Below, piece after piece: positions 23,120 through 31,169 of a stretch of 42,212 nt of DNA (its first letter is position 1; each line of letters opens with the position of its first letter). Origin of the DNA: a virus; IMG/VR virus record IMGVR_UViG_3300020152_000013, positions 1-42,212 of that record. One strand, written 5' to 3'. The position numbers and the translations under genes were made by a program. The notes beneath the pieces are model-generated. The model ran no database searches, was not told the DNA's origin, and saw nothing but the letters and a program-made list of their open reading frames with translations.

Positions 23120-25486
23120 CTACACCGGATGAACAATGCCGAGCCGCAGCCCGGAGCGGAGATGGACCTGAAAGAACTTGCCGTGGGGACCGGCGCTGTC
23201 GTTCACGGCGCGCAGGTAGTTGCCGGCGTCCACGGACCCCGTTCCGCCGGTCGGCTCGTCGTCACCGTCCTGCTGGACCGTGAACGTCGTTGCGGAGGGG
23301 GTCTCCTCGATGGTGAACTCGCCGTCGAAGGAGGGGTCCGTCATGCCCGACACCACGACCGTATCGCTGATGCCGATGCCGTGGGTGGCCGAGGTCGTGA
23401 AGGTGATCACGTCGTCGGTGCGTTCGGCCGCCGTGATGGTGTGGGTCTTGTGGTAGACCGACCACGTGCACTTGGTGCCGGTGCCGTCCACGCCGACCGC
23501 GTTCTCCAGCGCGTTGACCGCCGCGTTCGTGCCCGTGAACACCGCACTGACCGAGGGGGTGGTTCCGTTCAGCACGTCGAAGGTGCAGGCCATGGCGAGG
23601 TCGGTCGTGCCCAGCACCTCCACGCGGCCCGACGTGCCGGTAAGCTGCGCTTCGTCGATGCCGGAGGCTTCGGGAGAGAACACCGCGCCCTTGTCGATCA
23701 CGTCGGTTCCGGGAACGTCGATCCACGCGCCCCCGTCCTGGTACTCGTTCGGCGTCATGTCCGAGCCGTTGGCCTCGGTCCCGGTCCCCAGCGTCACGGC
23801 CCCGAAGTGGTAGGCGGACAGCACGTCGAGCGAGACGGCGCAGTTCCAGATCTTGGTGTTGACGTTGTGGAACATCTGCGCGCCGGCCGTCGCGTAGGCC
23901 CCACGGGTGCAGAAGCTGATCCGCGTGCCCTTCAGGATCGCGATGGAGCCCGACGCCTCCACTCCGGACGAGCCCGAGGCGATGAAGCACTGGTCGATGT
24001 TGACGTAGCAGTCGTCCAGCGAGGCCACGACCTCATCGAAGGCCATGCCCAGCGACGTGCGGACCAGTCGCGTGGACGCCCCGGCCTGAAGGACCAGCAC
24101 TTCCTGCCCAGCCGCGCCGCCGCCGATGCAGGCGTTCAGCGCGGTCAGGTTGCCCTCGTCGCCGATGCGGATCACCCGCTCAGGCCCGCCGCATATCACG
24201 TCGTCGTTGACCAGCTCGTAGCGCGAGCCCTTGTCCTTGATGAAGATGGTGCAGCCGTTGCCGTTCGCCGGGTTGGCCGGGGGCGTATCGACGGGCGGCC
24301 AGTAGCCGACGCCGAGGTACTCCTGCCGTGCATAGCCGCCGTCGCGGAAGCAGAACGCACCCTCCGTGGTCGTCCCGTTGAAGCCGCCATTGGAGACGAC
24401 GCAGGCGAAGGGAACCTGCACCCGCGAGCGGGCCACGTTGTTGTCGCTCGTGGAGGAATCGACGCCCGTATCCACGGTCGGGTTCGTCAGGGTCTCCATC
24501 ACGCCGTCCACGGCCTTGGTGAACCAGAACTCGCCCTCGAAGGTGGTTCGGGCCGCGCCGACCTTGGTCACGATGATGGCCCCGTTCAGCGCGCGGGCGT
24601 GGTTGTCGCCGTACATGTTCTGGAGGCCCAGCACGTAGCCCACCCGCACGCGCGCTCGCGTCATGGTCCCCAGCGCCGAGCCGCTGCCGTCCGTGCCCGT
24701 CTGCGCCCAGCTGACCGTGGTCGCGGTGACGGCCGTGATCTGGAAGTTGCCCGTGAAGCCGCTGACGCCCGTGACGGACACGGCGTCTCCGACCACCAGG
24801 TCATGCGCGCCAATGGTCGCGGTGACCACGTTGGACAGGCGGGAGATGGCAGTGATCGATTTCGACCACGTGCTGTGCACCGAAAAGGCTGCGGTCATCT
24901 CCACCAGCGCCCGCCAGCGGCCGGAGCCGAGCGAGGTGTAGGTGATGTTCTTGACGACCCGCGAGGTGGCGCCGGACGCCGCGCCCCAGTACAGCTCGCC
25001 CTGTTCCGCGGTCCACGTCAGGCTCACGCCCTCGATGGTGGTCATGCCCTCGGGGAAGCAGAGCTTGACCGGTCCGCCGCCCGAGCGCGTGCCGTACCAG
25101 TCGAGATAGTCCTTCAGCCGCTGCCAGCGCGCCTGACGCTGGGTCGGCCCCTCCCCCACGATGTCGGAGAAGTCCATGGTGATGGTGAGCGTGGAGCGCG
25201 ACGGGTAGAAGAAGGGAATGCGGGCTTCCCACGCCTTCTGAACCGCCGCCGAGGTCTGGCCGCCGAACAGCTCCAGCGGGGCCGGACCCGCGGTCTTCCA
25301 CGCGCTCCCGTCCGAGACGACCATGACGCCGTTCACGAAGGCGGCGCAGGCCCGGTAGCGTTCGGCCGAGGGAAGGTCGGCGTACTCGGAGAACTCCGCC
25401 AGCTTGTTGGGGGCCTTGGGCAGCAGGACGCGCCGCGAGAGGTCCTGAATGGCCTTCGAGACTGCCGGGTCGCGGATCAGAGACAC
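23120..25486 (-). CDS. Pectate-lyase-like tailspike, 788 aa
   Basis: The GTG start overlaps the adaptor gene by 10 bases. The N-terminal 90 residues are a virion-binding head. Residues 100-170 and 280-680 have the short repetitive turns of a right-handed beta-helix (NGAIIVTKV, FIKDKGSRYELVNDD, GSIAILKGTRISF). Two related Ig-like inserts appear at about 211-275 and 684-750 (VVGDAVSVTGVSGFTGNFQI and ISDTVVVSGMTDPSFDGEF). Tailspikes of this kind bind and often cleave surface polysaccharide. The active site cannot be assigned by eye. Confidence 0.75.
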   Translation of the reverse strand: MSLIRDPAVSKAIQDLSRRVLLPKAPNKLAEFSEYADLPSAERYRACAAFVNGVMVVSDGSAWKTAGPAPLELFGGQTSAAVQKAWEARIPFFYPSRSTLTITMDFSDIVGEGPTQRQARWQRLKDYLDWYGTRSGGGPVKLCFPEGMTTIEGVSLTWTAEQGELYWGAASGATSRVVKNITYTSLGSGRWRALVEMTAAFSVHSTWSKSITAISRLSNVVTATIGAHDLVVGDAVSVTGVSGFTGNFQITAVTATTVSWAQTGTDGSGSALGTMTRARVRVGYVLGLQNMYGDNHARALNGAIIVTKVGAARTTFEGEFWFTKAVDGVMETLTNPTVDTGVDSSTSDNNVARSRVQVPFACVVSNGGFNGTTTEGAFCFRDGGYARQEYLGVGYWPPVDTPPANPANGNGCTIFIKDKGSRYELVNDDVICGGPERVIRIGDEGNLTALNACIGGGAAGQEVLVLQAGASTRLVRTSLGMAFDEVVASLDDCYVNIDQCFIASGSSGVEASGSIAILKGTRISFCTRGAYATAGAQMFHNVNTKIWNCAVSLDVLSAYHFGAVTLGTGTEANGSDMTPNEYQDGGAWIDVPGTDVIDKGAVFSPEASGIDEAQLTGTSGRVEVLGTTDLAMACTFDVLNGTTPSVSAVFTGTNAAVNALENAVGVDGTGTKCTWSVYHKTHTITAAERTDDVITFTTSATHGIGISDTVVVSGMTDPSFDGEFTIEETPSATTFTVQQDGDDEPTGGTGSVDAGNYLRAVNDSAGPHGKFFQVHLRSGLRLGIVHPV

Positions 25487-26079
25487 GGACGGATACCCGT
25501 CGAAAGCCTCCGCACGGTCTCATCCTGAAGCAGGTTCAGCGCCTCGGTCTCCGCCCCCTGGCAGAGCATGGCGCGGGTCTCGTCGATGATGATGTCGCGG
25601 CAGATGTGCTTCTTGACCGTGGCGACGATCAGGTCTTCCGCCTCGGTCGTCCACGCGTTCGTGTCGCTGTCATCCGCCAGCGTCAGGTCGAAGGTGCCGA
25701 TCAGGCTGAGCGTGTAGGCCTGATCCGGCGTCGGGTAGAGGCGCAGGCGCGTCTTCTCCACCGCGTAGTCGGTCGGCTGGCCCTCGGACACGTTCATGCC
25801 CTTCAGGTCGTCCATCGCGGCCAGTGACACCTTGCAGAGCGGATACCAGGTCTCCCCGATCTGCACCTGAATGAGGTCGATGTTGCGCGTGCCGGAGGGG
25901 AGGTTCACGTACTCGTCCTCGGCCGTGACGGTCTGCGTCTGCCGGGCTTCGAGGAACCAGAAGCGCTTCGCCCCGTGGGTGCGGATGGCGCGGGTGATCG
26001 CCGCACCGATCTGGCTGTCCAGATCGGTGCGGTTCAGTTCGTCGGCAATGCGCGCCTTGACTTCACCCAGCGTGGACAC
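25477..26079 (-). CDS. P22 gp4-like head-tail adaptor
   Basis: The GTG at 26079 gives 200 residues. The pattern MSTLGEVKARIADELNRTDL, IGAAITRAIRTHGAKRFWFLE, EYVNLPSGTRNIDLIQV, LRLYPTPDQAYTLSL and WTTEAEDLIVATVKK is the usual one of gp4/phage adaptor proteins, which bind beneath the portal ring. A terminator lies just upstream, so the gene probably starts a new transcript or depends on read-through. Confidence 0.75.
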   Translation of the reverse strand: MSTLGEVKARIADELNRTDLDSQIGAAITRAIRTHGAKRFWFLEARQTQTVTAEDEYVNLPSGTRNIDLIQVQIGETWYPLCKVSLAAMDDLKGMNVSEGQPTDYAVEKTRLRLYPTPDQAYTLSLIGTFDLTLADDSDTNAWTTEAEDLIVATVKKHICRDIIIDETRAMLCQGAETEALNLLQDETVRRLSTGIRPCL

Positions 26080-26098
26080 CGCTCACTCCCAAAAAGAA

Positions 26099-26130
26099 GG
26101 GCGGCCCGGATACGAACTCCCGAGCCGCCC
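26099..26130 (-). terminator. Rho-independent terminator after the capsid genes
   Basis: On the minus strand GGGCGGC and GCCGCCC close a 7-bp stem (extended by CGG/CCG) and are followed by TTCTTTTT. On the plus strand the other side ends in CGTTTTCC, so it could work in both directions. It separates the capsid transcript from the adaptor and tail genes. Confidence 0.75.
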
Positions 26131-26154
26131 CCGTTTTCCTTGCTCTGAGGGCGG

Positions 26155-26532
26155 TCAGAGGTTCGGAATGTAGGCGATCACCACCTGACCGACGCCCGCG
26201 GAGGCGGCGGTGCCGGTCAGATCGACCGTGGCGAGGATCGTCGTGTCGGCCGAGACGTAGAAGCTCACCGCCTCGTCGCAGGGGACGTAGCCGGCGGAGC
26301 CCAGCGCCAGGTCGGTGGCGTAGAGGTCGAGGTCGCCCGAGATGCCGATGTCGAGGACGTTGGTCGAGCCGGCGTTGAAGGCGGTCGAGACGTTCGCGCC
26401 CGAGATCGGCTTGACGATGACCGAGCCGGCCGGGATCGTGCCGACCGTCAGCGAGAGCCCGTCGTCCGCGTAGGTGAAGTCCTTGCGGAGGTAGTGGATC
26501 TGCTGCGTGTGGTATTGACGTGCGTTGCTCAT
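26155..26532 (-). CDS. Capsid-associated (decoration-type) protein, 125 aa
   Basis: The ATG lies 5 bases after the capsid stop. The product is beta-rich and hydrophobic (DDGLSLTVGTIPAGSVIVKPI, STNVLDIGISGDLDLYATD, ILATVDLTGTAASAGVGQVVIAYIPN). Proteins of this kind directly after N4-gp56-type capsid genes are usually head decoration or fibre proteins. It is the last gene before a strong terminator, so it should be made at levels like the capsid protein. Confidence 0.65.
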   Translation of the reverse strand: MSNARQYHTQQIHYLRKDFTYADDGLSLTVGTIPAGSVIVKPISGANVSTAFNAGSTNVLDIGISGDLDLYATDLALGSAGYVPCDEAVSFYVSADTTILATVDLTGTAASAGVGQVVIAYIPNL

Positions 26533-26537
26533 GGCGA

Positions 26538-27593
26538 TCACCCGGCCGTGTAAGTGGAGATGACCAGCGACGAGAAGTCGGCGCTGTTGAACTGGGTCTT
26601 CTTCAGGCCGTAGATGAAGCCTGCCTTGACGCCGAGCTGGTTGCCGTAGTCGAACAGCTCTTCCTGCCACGCCGGGTCATTCACGCCGTTGCTGTCGCCG
26701 CCGAAGGCGATGGCCGCGGCCTGGGCGCCGCAGAAGACGGCGCGGCGGGTGTTGTCCACGGCGGTCAGGGCCGTCGAGTGGACGCCCTTGGGCAGGTACT
26801 GGCTCTCGTGCAGGATGACGCCGTTGTACTCGCCCAGCGCACCCGAGTAGATCGGGTTGTTGGACACGTCGCCGCCCTGCATGGCGGCCTTCTGGATGTC
26901 GAGCCACTGGCCGGTCGTGGTCGAGGTCCGCATCTGCTCCACCTGGTAAGGGTGCAGGAAGCAGACGTACTTCGACTTGCCGCCGATCTTCAGCGGGCGG
27001 AAGCCCGGAGAGGCCAGCTTGGCGGTCGTCACGGCCCGGTCGATCAGCGTCAGGGTGAACAGGTCGGACGAGTCGATGCCCTGGTCCGTGGTGGCGTCGC
27101 CGCCGCGCAGGATCGAGGTCGCGGCCAGCGCCGCCTGGTTGCCGGTGTACTTCGTGTCGGTCTGAGCGACGTTGCCGGCGATCTGGTTCATGAACGCGAC
27201 TTCATGGCGCTCGGTCCACCAGTCCTTGAGGCCGTCCTTGGACTCCTCGCGGATCGACCACGGAACGCGCTGTTCCGTCATCTTGCCCTTCACGCGCACG
27301 GCGTGGCGAAGCTGGTTGATCAGGATGTCGTCGGTGTAGGTGGACAGCGACTCCTCGTTGCCTTCGAGGGTGTCGTCGCCCTGCACGCCGGCGCCGGTCA
27401 GCTTCATGCGCAGGGTCAGGCGGATGCGGTCGCCCGCGGACTTCTTCAGGTCGTTCTTGCGCTGGATGAGCGCGGACGGACCGTCGCCGATGAAGCGGCC
27501 GATGAAGGATTCCTTGATCGACTCCCGGTAAAGGGCCTTCGACCAGAGCTTGACGACTTCCGGGGCGTTTACGCCGTATTCGGTAGCGGACAT
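26538..27593 (-). CDS. Major capsid protein, N4-gp56 family
   Basis: The 351-aa product matches the N4-gp56 family: KLWSKALYRESIKESFIGRFIG, IQRKNDLKKSAGDRIRLTLRMKLTG, TLEGNEESLSTYTDDILINQLRHAVR, VCFLHPYQVEQMR, and the C-terminal VKAGFIYGLKKTQFNS. It forms the HK97-fold shell. A late-type element and a terminator lie upstream, leaving a leader of about 170 bases that contains an inverted repeat GATCC-GTGCGT-GGATC at 27688-27703. Confidence 0.9.
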   Translation of the reverse strand: MSATEYGVNAPEVVKLWSKALYRESIKESFIGRFIGDGPSALIQRKNDLKKSAGDRIRLTLRMKLTGAGVQGDDTLEGNEESLSTYTDDILINQLRHAVRVKGKMTEQRVPWSIREESKDGLKDWWTERHEVAFMNQIAGNVAQTDTKYTGNQAALAATSILRGGDATTDQGIDSSDLFTLTLIDRAVTTAKLASPGFRPLKIGGKSKYVCFLHPYQVEQMRTSTTTGQWLDIQKAAMQGGDVSNNPIYSGALGEYNGVILHESQYLPKGVHSTALTAVDNTRRAVFCGAQAAAIAFGGDSNGVNDPAWQEELFDYGNQLGVKAGFIYGLKKTQFNSADFSSLVISTYTAG

Positions 27594-27760
27594 TGGTCTC
27601 TCACGGTTGAAAAGGGGATGGCTTTCGCCTTCGCCTCCCGTCCGTGGGGGCCTACGCCTCGCGACTCATGGGCTCGCGGAACCCTGCGATCCGTGCGTGG
27701 ATCAGTCGTCTCCCGTAAGGGGTGATTGGAGCCTGCCAGATGCCCGCCGGAAAGCCAGCG

Positions 27761-27784
27761 GCTTAGGTTCAGGGCCGCGTTGCT
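27761..27784 (-). promoter_or_regulatory. Late-type element, copy 3 (capsid)
   Basis: The minus strand reads CAACGCGG-CCCTGAAC-CTAAGC. It follows directly after the scaffold terminator and precedes the capsid leader, the expected place for a separate capsid promoter. The 27594-27760 leader shows no gene. Confidence 0.6.
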
Positions 27785-27792
27785 AAGCAAAA

Positions 27793-27812
27793 CCCCCGGT
27801 GTGCGCCGGGGG
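27793..27812 (-). terminator. Rho-independent terminator after the scaffold gene
   Basis: The minus strand forms CCCCCGG-loop-CCGGGGG followed by TTTT. It lies 45 bases after the scaffold stop and just before the late-type element, so upstream transcription is cut and capsid transcription restarted. Confidence 0.8.
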
Positions 27813-27857
27813 CCGCTTCGCCTCAGGGGGCATGGGTGCGGCCGGGGCCGCTCGGGG

Positions 27858-28682
27858 TCAGGCGCTTCGTCGCTGCTGCTGCTGGAACTGCGACCACGCC
27901 TTGTCGAAGGCATCGCCCTCCAGCGTGTTGATGTACTCGATGGTCAGTTCCTTGCCGCCGCGACCGCCGCCTTGCAGCCCGGCGTTCGCCTGCTGGCCGG
28001 CCTTGATCTTGTCGATGGCGCCCGGCGCACGCTGCTCGGCCGTGAAGCCCCGCTGCTTGGAGAGGTTGTAGAACACTTCCGCCGGGTTCTTGTTGGCCTT
28101 CACCGCACGGTCCGTGATGCCGAGGTACTCCACCCGCAGGGCGTGCTGGATCTCGGCCGGGCTGTAGCCCATGGCCTGGTATTCCTGCGTACGCGAGACG
28201 GTCAGGTACTCGGCGGCCTTCTGGTAGTCCGGATGGTCCTCGGCGAACTCGGCCTCGTACTCGCTCAACGTGGCCTCGACCTGCGCCACCTGCTGCTGGA
28301 ACCGCGTGGCCTGCTCGCGCTCCTGCGCCTCGCGCGCCTGCTGCTGCTGGATCGTCTCGAACCGCTGGTGAATCTGCTCCAGCGCGCCGATGGGATCGTC
28401 CTGCACGCTGATCGGCTTGGCCGGGGCTTCCGGCTTGGGCGCGGCGTACTGCTGAAGCCGGGCCTCCATCTCCTGGAACCGGCGCTCGTACTCGCGCTTC
28501 TCGGCGCGACGGGCTGCCCGCTCGGCCTTCAGGGCTATGGCGGGGTCGCCTCGGGGCTTCTCGGGCTCGGCCTGCTCGGCAGGCGGTGCGTCATCAGCGC
28601 CGCCAGCACCTGCGTCATCCACGGGAGGCTGTTCGGTCTCGACTTCGGGAGCGTCGGACTCGGTGAAGTATGCATCGCTCAT
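27858..28682 (-). CDS. Scaffolding protein
   Basis: The 274-aa product is acidic and disordered at the start (SDAPEVETEQPPVDDAG) and then a long Gln/Glu/Ala coiled coil (RFQEMEARLQQYAAPKPE, REAQEREQATRFQQQVAQVE). A more ordered C-terminal part ends in DAFDKAWSQFQQQQRR. Composition, length and position between portal and capsid fit a scaffold that guides procapsid assembly and then leaves. Confidence 0.8.
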   Translation of the reverse strand: MSDAYFTESDAPEVETEQPPVDDAGAGGADDAPPAEQAEPEKPRGDPAIALKAERAARRAEKREYERRFQEMEARLQQYAAPKPEAPAKPISVQDDPIGALEQIHQRFETIQQQQAREAQEREQATRFQQQVAQVEATLSEYEAEFAEDHPDYQKAAEYLTVSRTQEYQAMGYSPAEIQHALRVEYLGITDRAVKANKNPAEVFYNLSKQRGFTAEQRAPGAIDKIKAGQQANAGLQGGGRGGKELTIEYINTLEGDAFDKAWSQFQQQQRRSA

Positions 28683-28691
28683 GGTTCGCCC

Positions 28692-30572
28692 TTAGAACTG
28701 TTGCTGGGGATCGCCGGGCGTAGCGGCCTGTTGGCCCTGCATCCCGGCTAGGTACATCTGGCCGATCTCGGAGATGGCCTTGGAGAAGTTCAGTTTCGCC
28801 TGCGCCTGCTTCTGCTGGGCGCCCGCCTGCTTCTCGGCCACGGTCGCCTGCGCGTCGGCGATGGTGAGCTGCTGCATCTGTTCTTCCGCAGGGTCGGGCT
28901 CAGGCGGCTCGGACAGGAATTTGGCGATGTCCGTCGCGAGCGCGGTCGGCAGCGGCGAGTAGCGGACCATCTTCGCCCACAGCTCCGGCGGCATATCCTT
29001 CAAGAGCGGGGTCATCTGCATGATCATCGACCACACCCGCTCCTTCTGGTTCGGGCCGGCCGGGGCTTCGTCCACCACCACGTCGTACTTCGCCGTCTCC
29101 GGCTGCATGGACAGGGGGACGTACTGCGCGTCCCCGTTGTCGCCGACGATGCGGATCAGTTGGCCGTCGAGGTAGCGCATCAGCTTCAGCAACAGGCGGC
29201 CCTGCTGCTTGCGGTAGCGGCGCAGGCTGTCGAAGAAGTCGGCGAGGATGCCGTAGGCGGCCTGCTTGCGCTGATGCTCCAGAACCCCGGCCTGGTCCCG
29301 GTCCACCATCCCCAGCATTTCCTGGTTGACCCCGGTCGTGTCGCGGATCGAGGCGATGGCGAACTCCATCATCGGCACGATCTGCGGGGGAACCACGGCG
29401 GGCGGCTTGGGCTGGATGCTCCCGGCCTGCAACGCCCCGCCCTGCACCCAACTGATGGAGCCGTGCTTGGCCCAGTCCTGCTCGAAGGTGCGCACGTCAT
29501 CGACGACCGACCGCTCGGCGATCAGGCCGCCCTTGGCCGAACTGGCGAGGATGGCGAGAAGCTGGCTGAAGAACTGGTTGGCCCACTTCTGCGGGTCCTG
29601 CATGGGCTTCACCAGCCCGTACCAGACGCCGCGGTTGCGGTCCCGCTTGCCGGTGATGCACTTCAGGGTGAACTCCCCATCGGGAAGCGCGCCCTGTTCG
29701 AGGATCGTGTCGCCCGCCACCACGGCCTTGCGGTAGCGGCGCTGCTTCACGCGGGTGGAGTTGAGCACGCGGCCCTCGGCCTTGGCCTCCTCCTCCAGCT
29801 TGTCGAACTCGTCCACCGGCACGCGCAGGGGAACGTCCGGATTGGCCGGGTCCTCCACCAGCACGACCGTCTCGGTGTCGTACCACTGGTAGCAGCGGAC
29901 ATAGACCTCGTTCGCGTCCGCCTGATCGTCGCCCTCGTAGGCGTCGCGCGGGTCGGTGTGGTGAACCGGGGCCTCTTCCCTGCCCTCGGGCCACTTGTCC
30001 TTGCCCCACAGGGCCTCGAACTCGGACTTAGAGTACGGCTTGCGCCAGCGGACGTATCGCGCGTCGGCGAGGTTGCGCTTGCGGGCGATGGGATCGGCCA
30101 GGACCTCCAGCGGGTCGATGCGGTCCACCAGGATCTTCCCCTCGGGGTCCTCCTCGTAGTCCACCCGCGTTTCGGTCCAGCCGAGGCCGCAGATCAGCGC
30201 GTCCCGGAAGGCGTCGGATTCCTCCACGCCCGCATCGCACTCGTCGCGGAAGTACTCGGCACCCTTGGACAGCACCTCGTTCACGCCGCTGTCGCCGATC
30301 TCGCGGGGGAAGTACTGCACCTGCTGGCGGTTGCTGATCTCAGCGCCCGACACGGCGTCGATCATCGGCCCGACGCGGTTGAAGACGGGGGCGATACGGC
30401 CCTTGTCCTTCAGCTCGGCCTCATCCTCGGCGGACCACTGCTCGCCGGAGACGAAGCGGTACATCTCGCGGGCTTCGCGGCGCCACTTGCCCCAGTGGCC
30501 GTCCAGCGCCTTGTCCCAGTCGGTGAACTTGGCGAGGAGTTCGGTGTCGTCTGTTTCGGTGTAATCAGCCAT
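28692..30572 (-). CDS. Portal protein, P22-like
   Basis: The ATG at 30572 gives 626 residues starting MADYTETDDTELLAKF. The sequence follows the P22-type portal pattern: MYRFVSGEQWSAEDEAELK, PVFNRVGPMIDAVSGAEISNRQQ, YRKQQGRLLLKLMRYLDGQL and a C-terminal coiled region rich in Gln and Ala (TIADAQATVAEKQAGAQQ). It forms the dodecameric channel for DNA entry and exit. The gene overlaps a small membrane-protein gene by 8 bases upstream. Confidence 0.9.
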   Translation of the reverse strand: MADYTETDDTELLAKFTDWDKALDGHWGKWRREAREMYRFVSGEQWSAEDEAELKDKGRIAPVFNRVGPMIDAVSGAEISNRQQVQYFPREIGDSGVNEVLSKGAEYFRDECDAGVEESDAFRDALICGLGWTETRVDYEEDPEGKILVDRIDPLEVLADPIARKRNLADARYVRWRKPYSKSEFEALWGKDKWPEGREEAPVHHTDPRDAYEGDDQADANEVYVRCYQWYDTETVVLVEDPANPDVPLRVPVDEFDKLEEEAKAEGRVLNSTRVKQRRYRKAVVAGDTILEQGALPDGEFTLKCITGKRDRNRGVWYGLVKPMQDPQKWANQFFSQLLAILASSAKGGLIAERSVVDDVRTFEQDWAKHGSISWVQGGALQAGSIQPKPPAVVPPQIVPMMEFAIASIRDTTGVNQEMLGMVDRDQAGVLEHQRKQAAYGILADFFDSLRRYRKQQGRLLLKLMRYLDGQLIRIVGDNGDAQYVPLSMQPETAKYDVVVDEAPAGPNQKERVWSMIMQMTPLLKDMPPELWAKMVRYSPLPTALATDIAKFLSEPPEPDPAEEQMQQLTIADAQATVAEKQAGAQQKQAQAKLNFSKAISEIGQMYLAGMQGQQAATPGDPQQQF

Positions 30573-30735
30573 GCGGGCCGGTCCACGGGTCGATCTGCGG
30601 CACGCGGCGGGCGCGGCCCGGAGGCGACCCCAGCGGGCTATTCGCCATCTCACGCATGAGCCAGCCGACCAGAGCGGCGAAGAGCCCGAACACGAATCCG
30701 GTCCCTACCAGCGCTACCACCATCGGTACGCTCAC
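30565..30735 (-). CDS. Small membrane protein between AR-type gene and portal, 56 aa
   Basis: The GTG at 30735 overlaps the previous stop (GTGA) and the stop overlaps the portal start by 8 bases. The N-terminal half is hydrophobic (PMVVALVGTGFVFGLFAALVGWL) and the C-terminal half is basic and Pro-rich (SPPGRARRVPQIDPW). Coupling on both sides supports translation. The function in the packaging/portal transcript is unknown. Confidence 0.65.
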   Translation of the reverse strand: MSVPMVVALVGTGFVFGLFAALVGWLMREMANSPLGSPPGRARRVPQIDPWTGPHG

Positions 30736-31091
30736 GCGGACACCCGCGCGGCGAGACGCAGGCGGGCGGCCGGAGCATCGCCCTTCACCACCTCGGAGAA
30801 CGCGACGTTGCCGCCGGGCGACAAGCGCGTGACGCTGATGACCAGCCCAAGCGGGGTTTCGTCCTCGCTCCAGACGTGCGGGTCGTCCGTGACCGGGGTC
30901 CAGTCGTAGAGCGCGCCGTCCGGTCCAGCCTGTGGCTGGGCGGCGACCACGGCCTCATCGACCTCGACAGCGGCCTGCGCGAACGCGTCGATGGACTGCG
31001 AGACCAGCATCCCCGTCTCGTCGTCCTGCACGGTGACGGCGACCACCTTGTCTTCCGGACCGATTTTGGGCTTACGGCGACCGCGCGGCAT
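30732..31091 (-). CDS. Hypothetical protein first in the portal transcript, 119 aa
   Basis: The ATG at 31091 follows AAGGAGCAGCC. The N-terminus is basic (MPRGRRKPKIG), the rest acidic and beta-rich (DKVVAVTVQDDETGMLVSQSI, PLGLVISVTRLSPGGNVAFS). It is the first gene after late-type element copy 4. I do not recognise it. Confidence 0.65.
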   Translation of the reverse strand: MPRGRRKPKIGPEDKVVAVTVQDDETGMLVSQSIDAFAQAAVEVDEAVVAAQPQAGPDGALYDWTPVTDDPHVWSEDETPLGLVISVTRLSPGGNVAFSEVVKGDAPAARLRLAARVSA

Positions 31092-31145
31092 GGCTGCTCC
31101 TTGGATCGCCAGCCATTGTGGTCACGGCCTTTGCGGGCGCAACAG

Positions 31146-31169
31146 CTTGTAGTTCAGGGCGCGGTTGTC
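31146..31169 (-). promoter_or_regulatory. Late-type element, copy 4 (portal transcript)
   Basis: The minus strand reads ACAACCGCG-CCCTGAAC-TACAAG and begins at the terminase stop codon, about 60 bases ahead of the next gene. The 76-bp gap between the two genes is the only non-coding stretch between terminase and scaffold of any size. Confidence 0.55.

Noticed and set aside
23108-25528. 806-aa plus-strand ORF over the tailspike
   Set aside because: Low-complexity Arg/Gly/Asp/His shadow of the tailspike frame.
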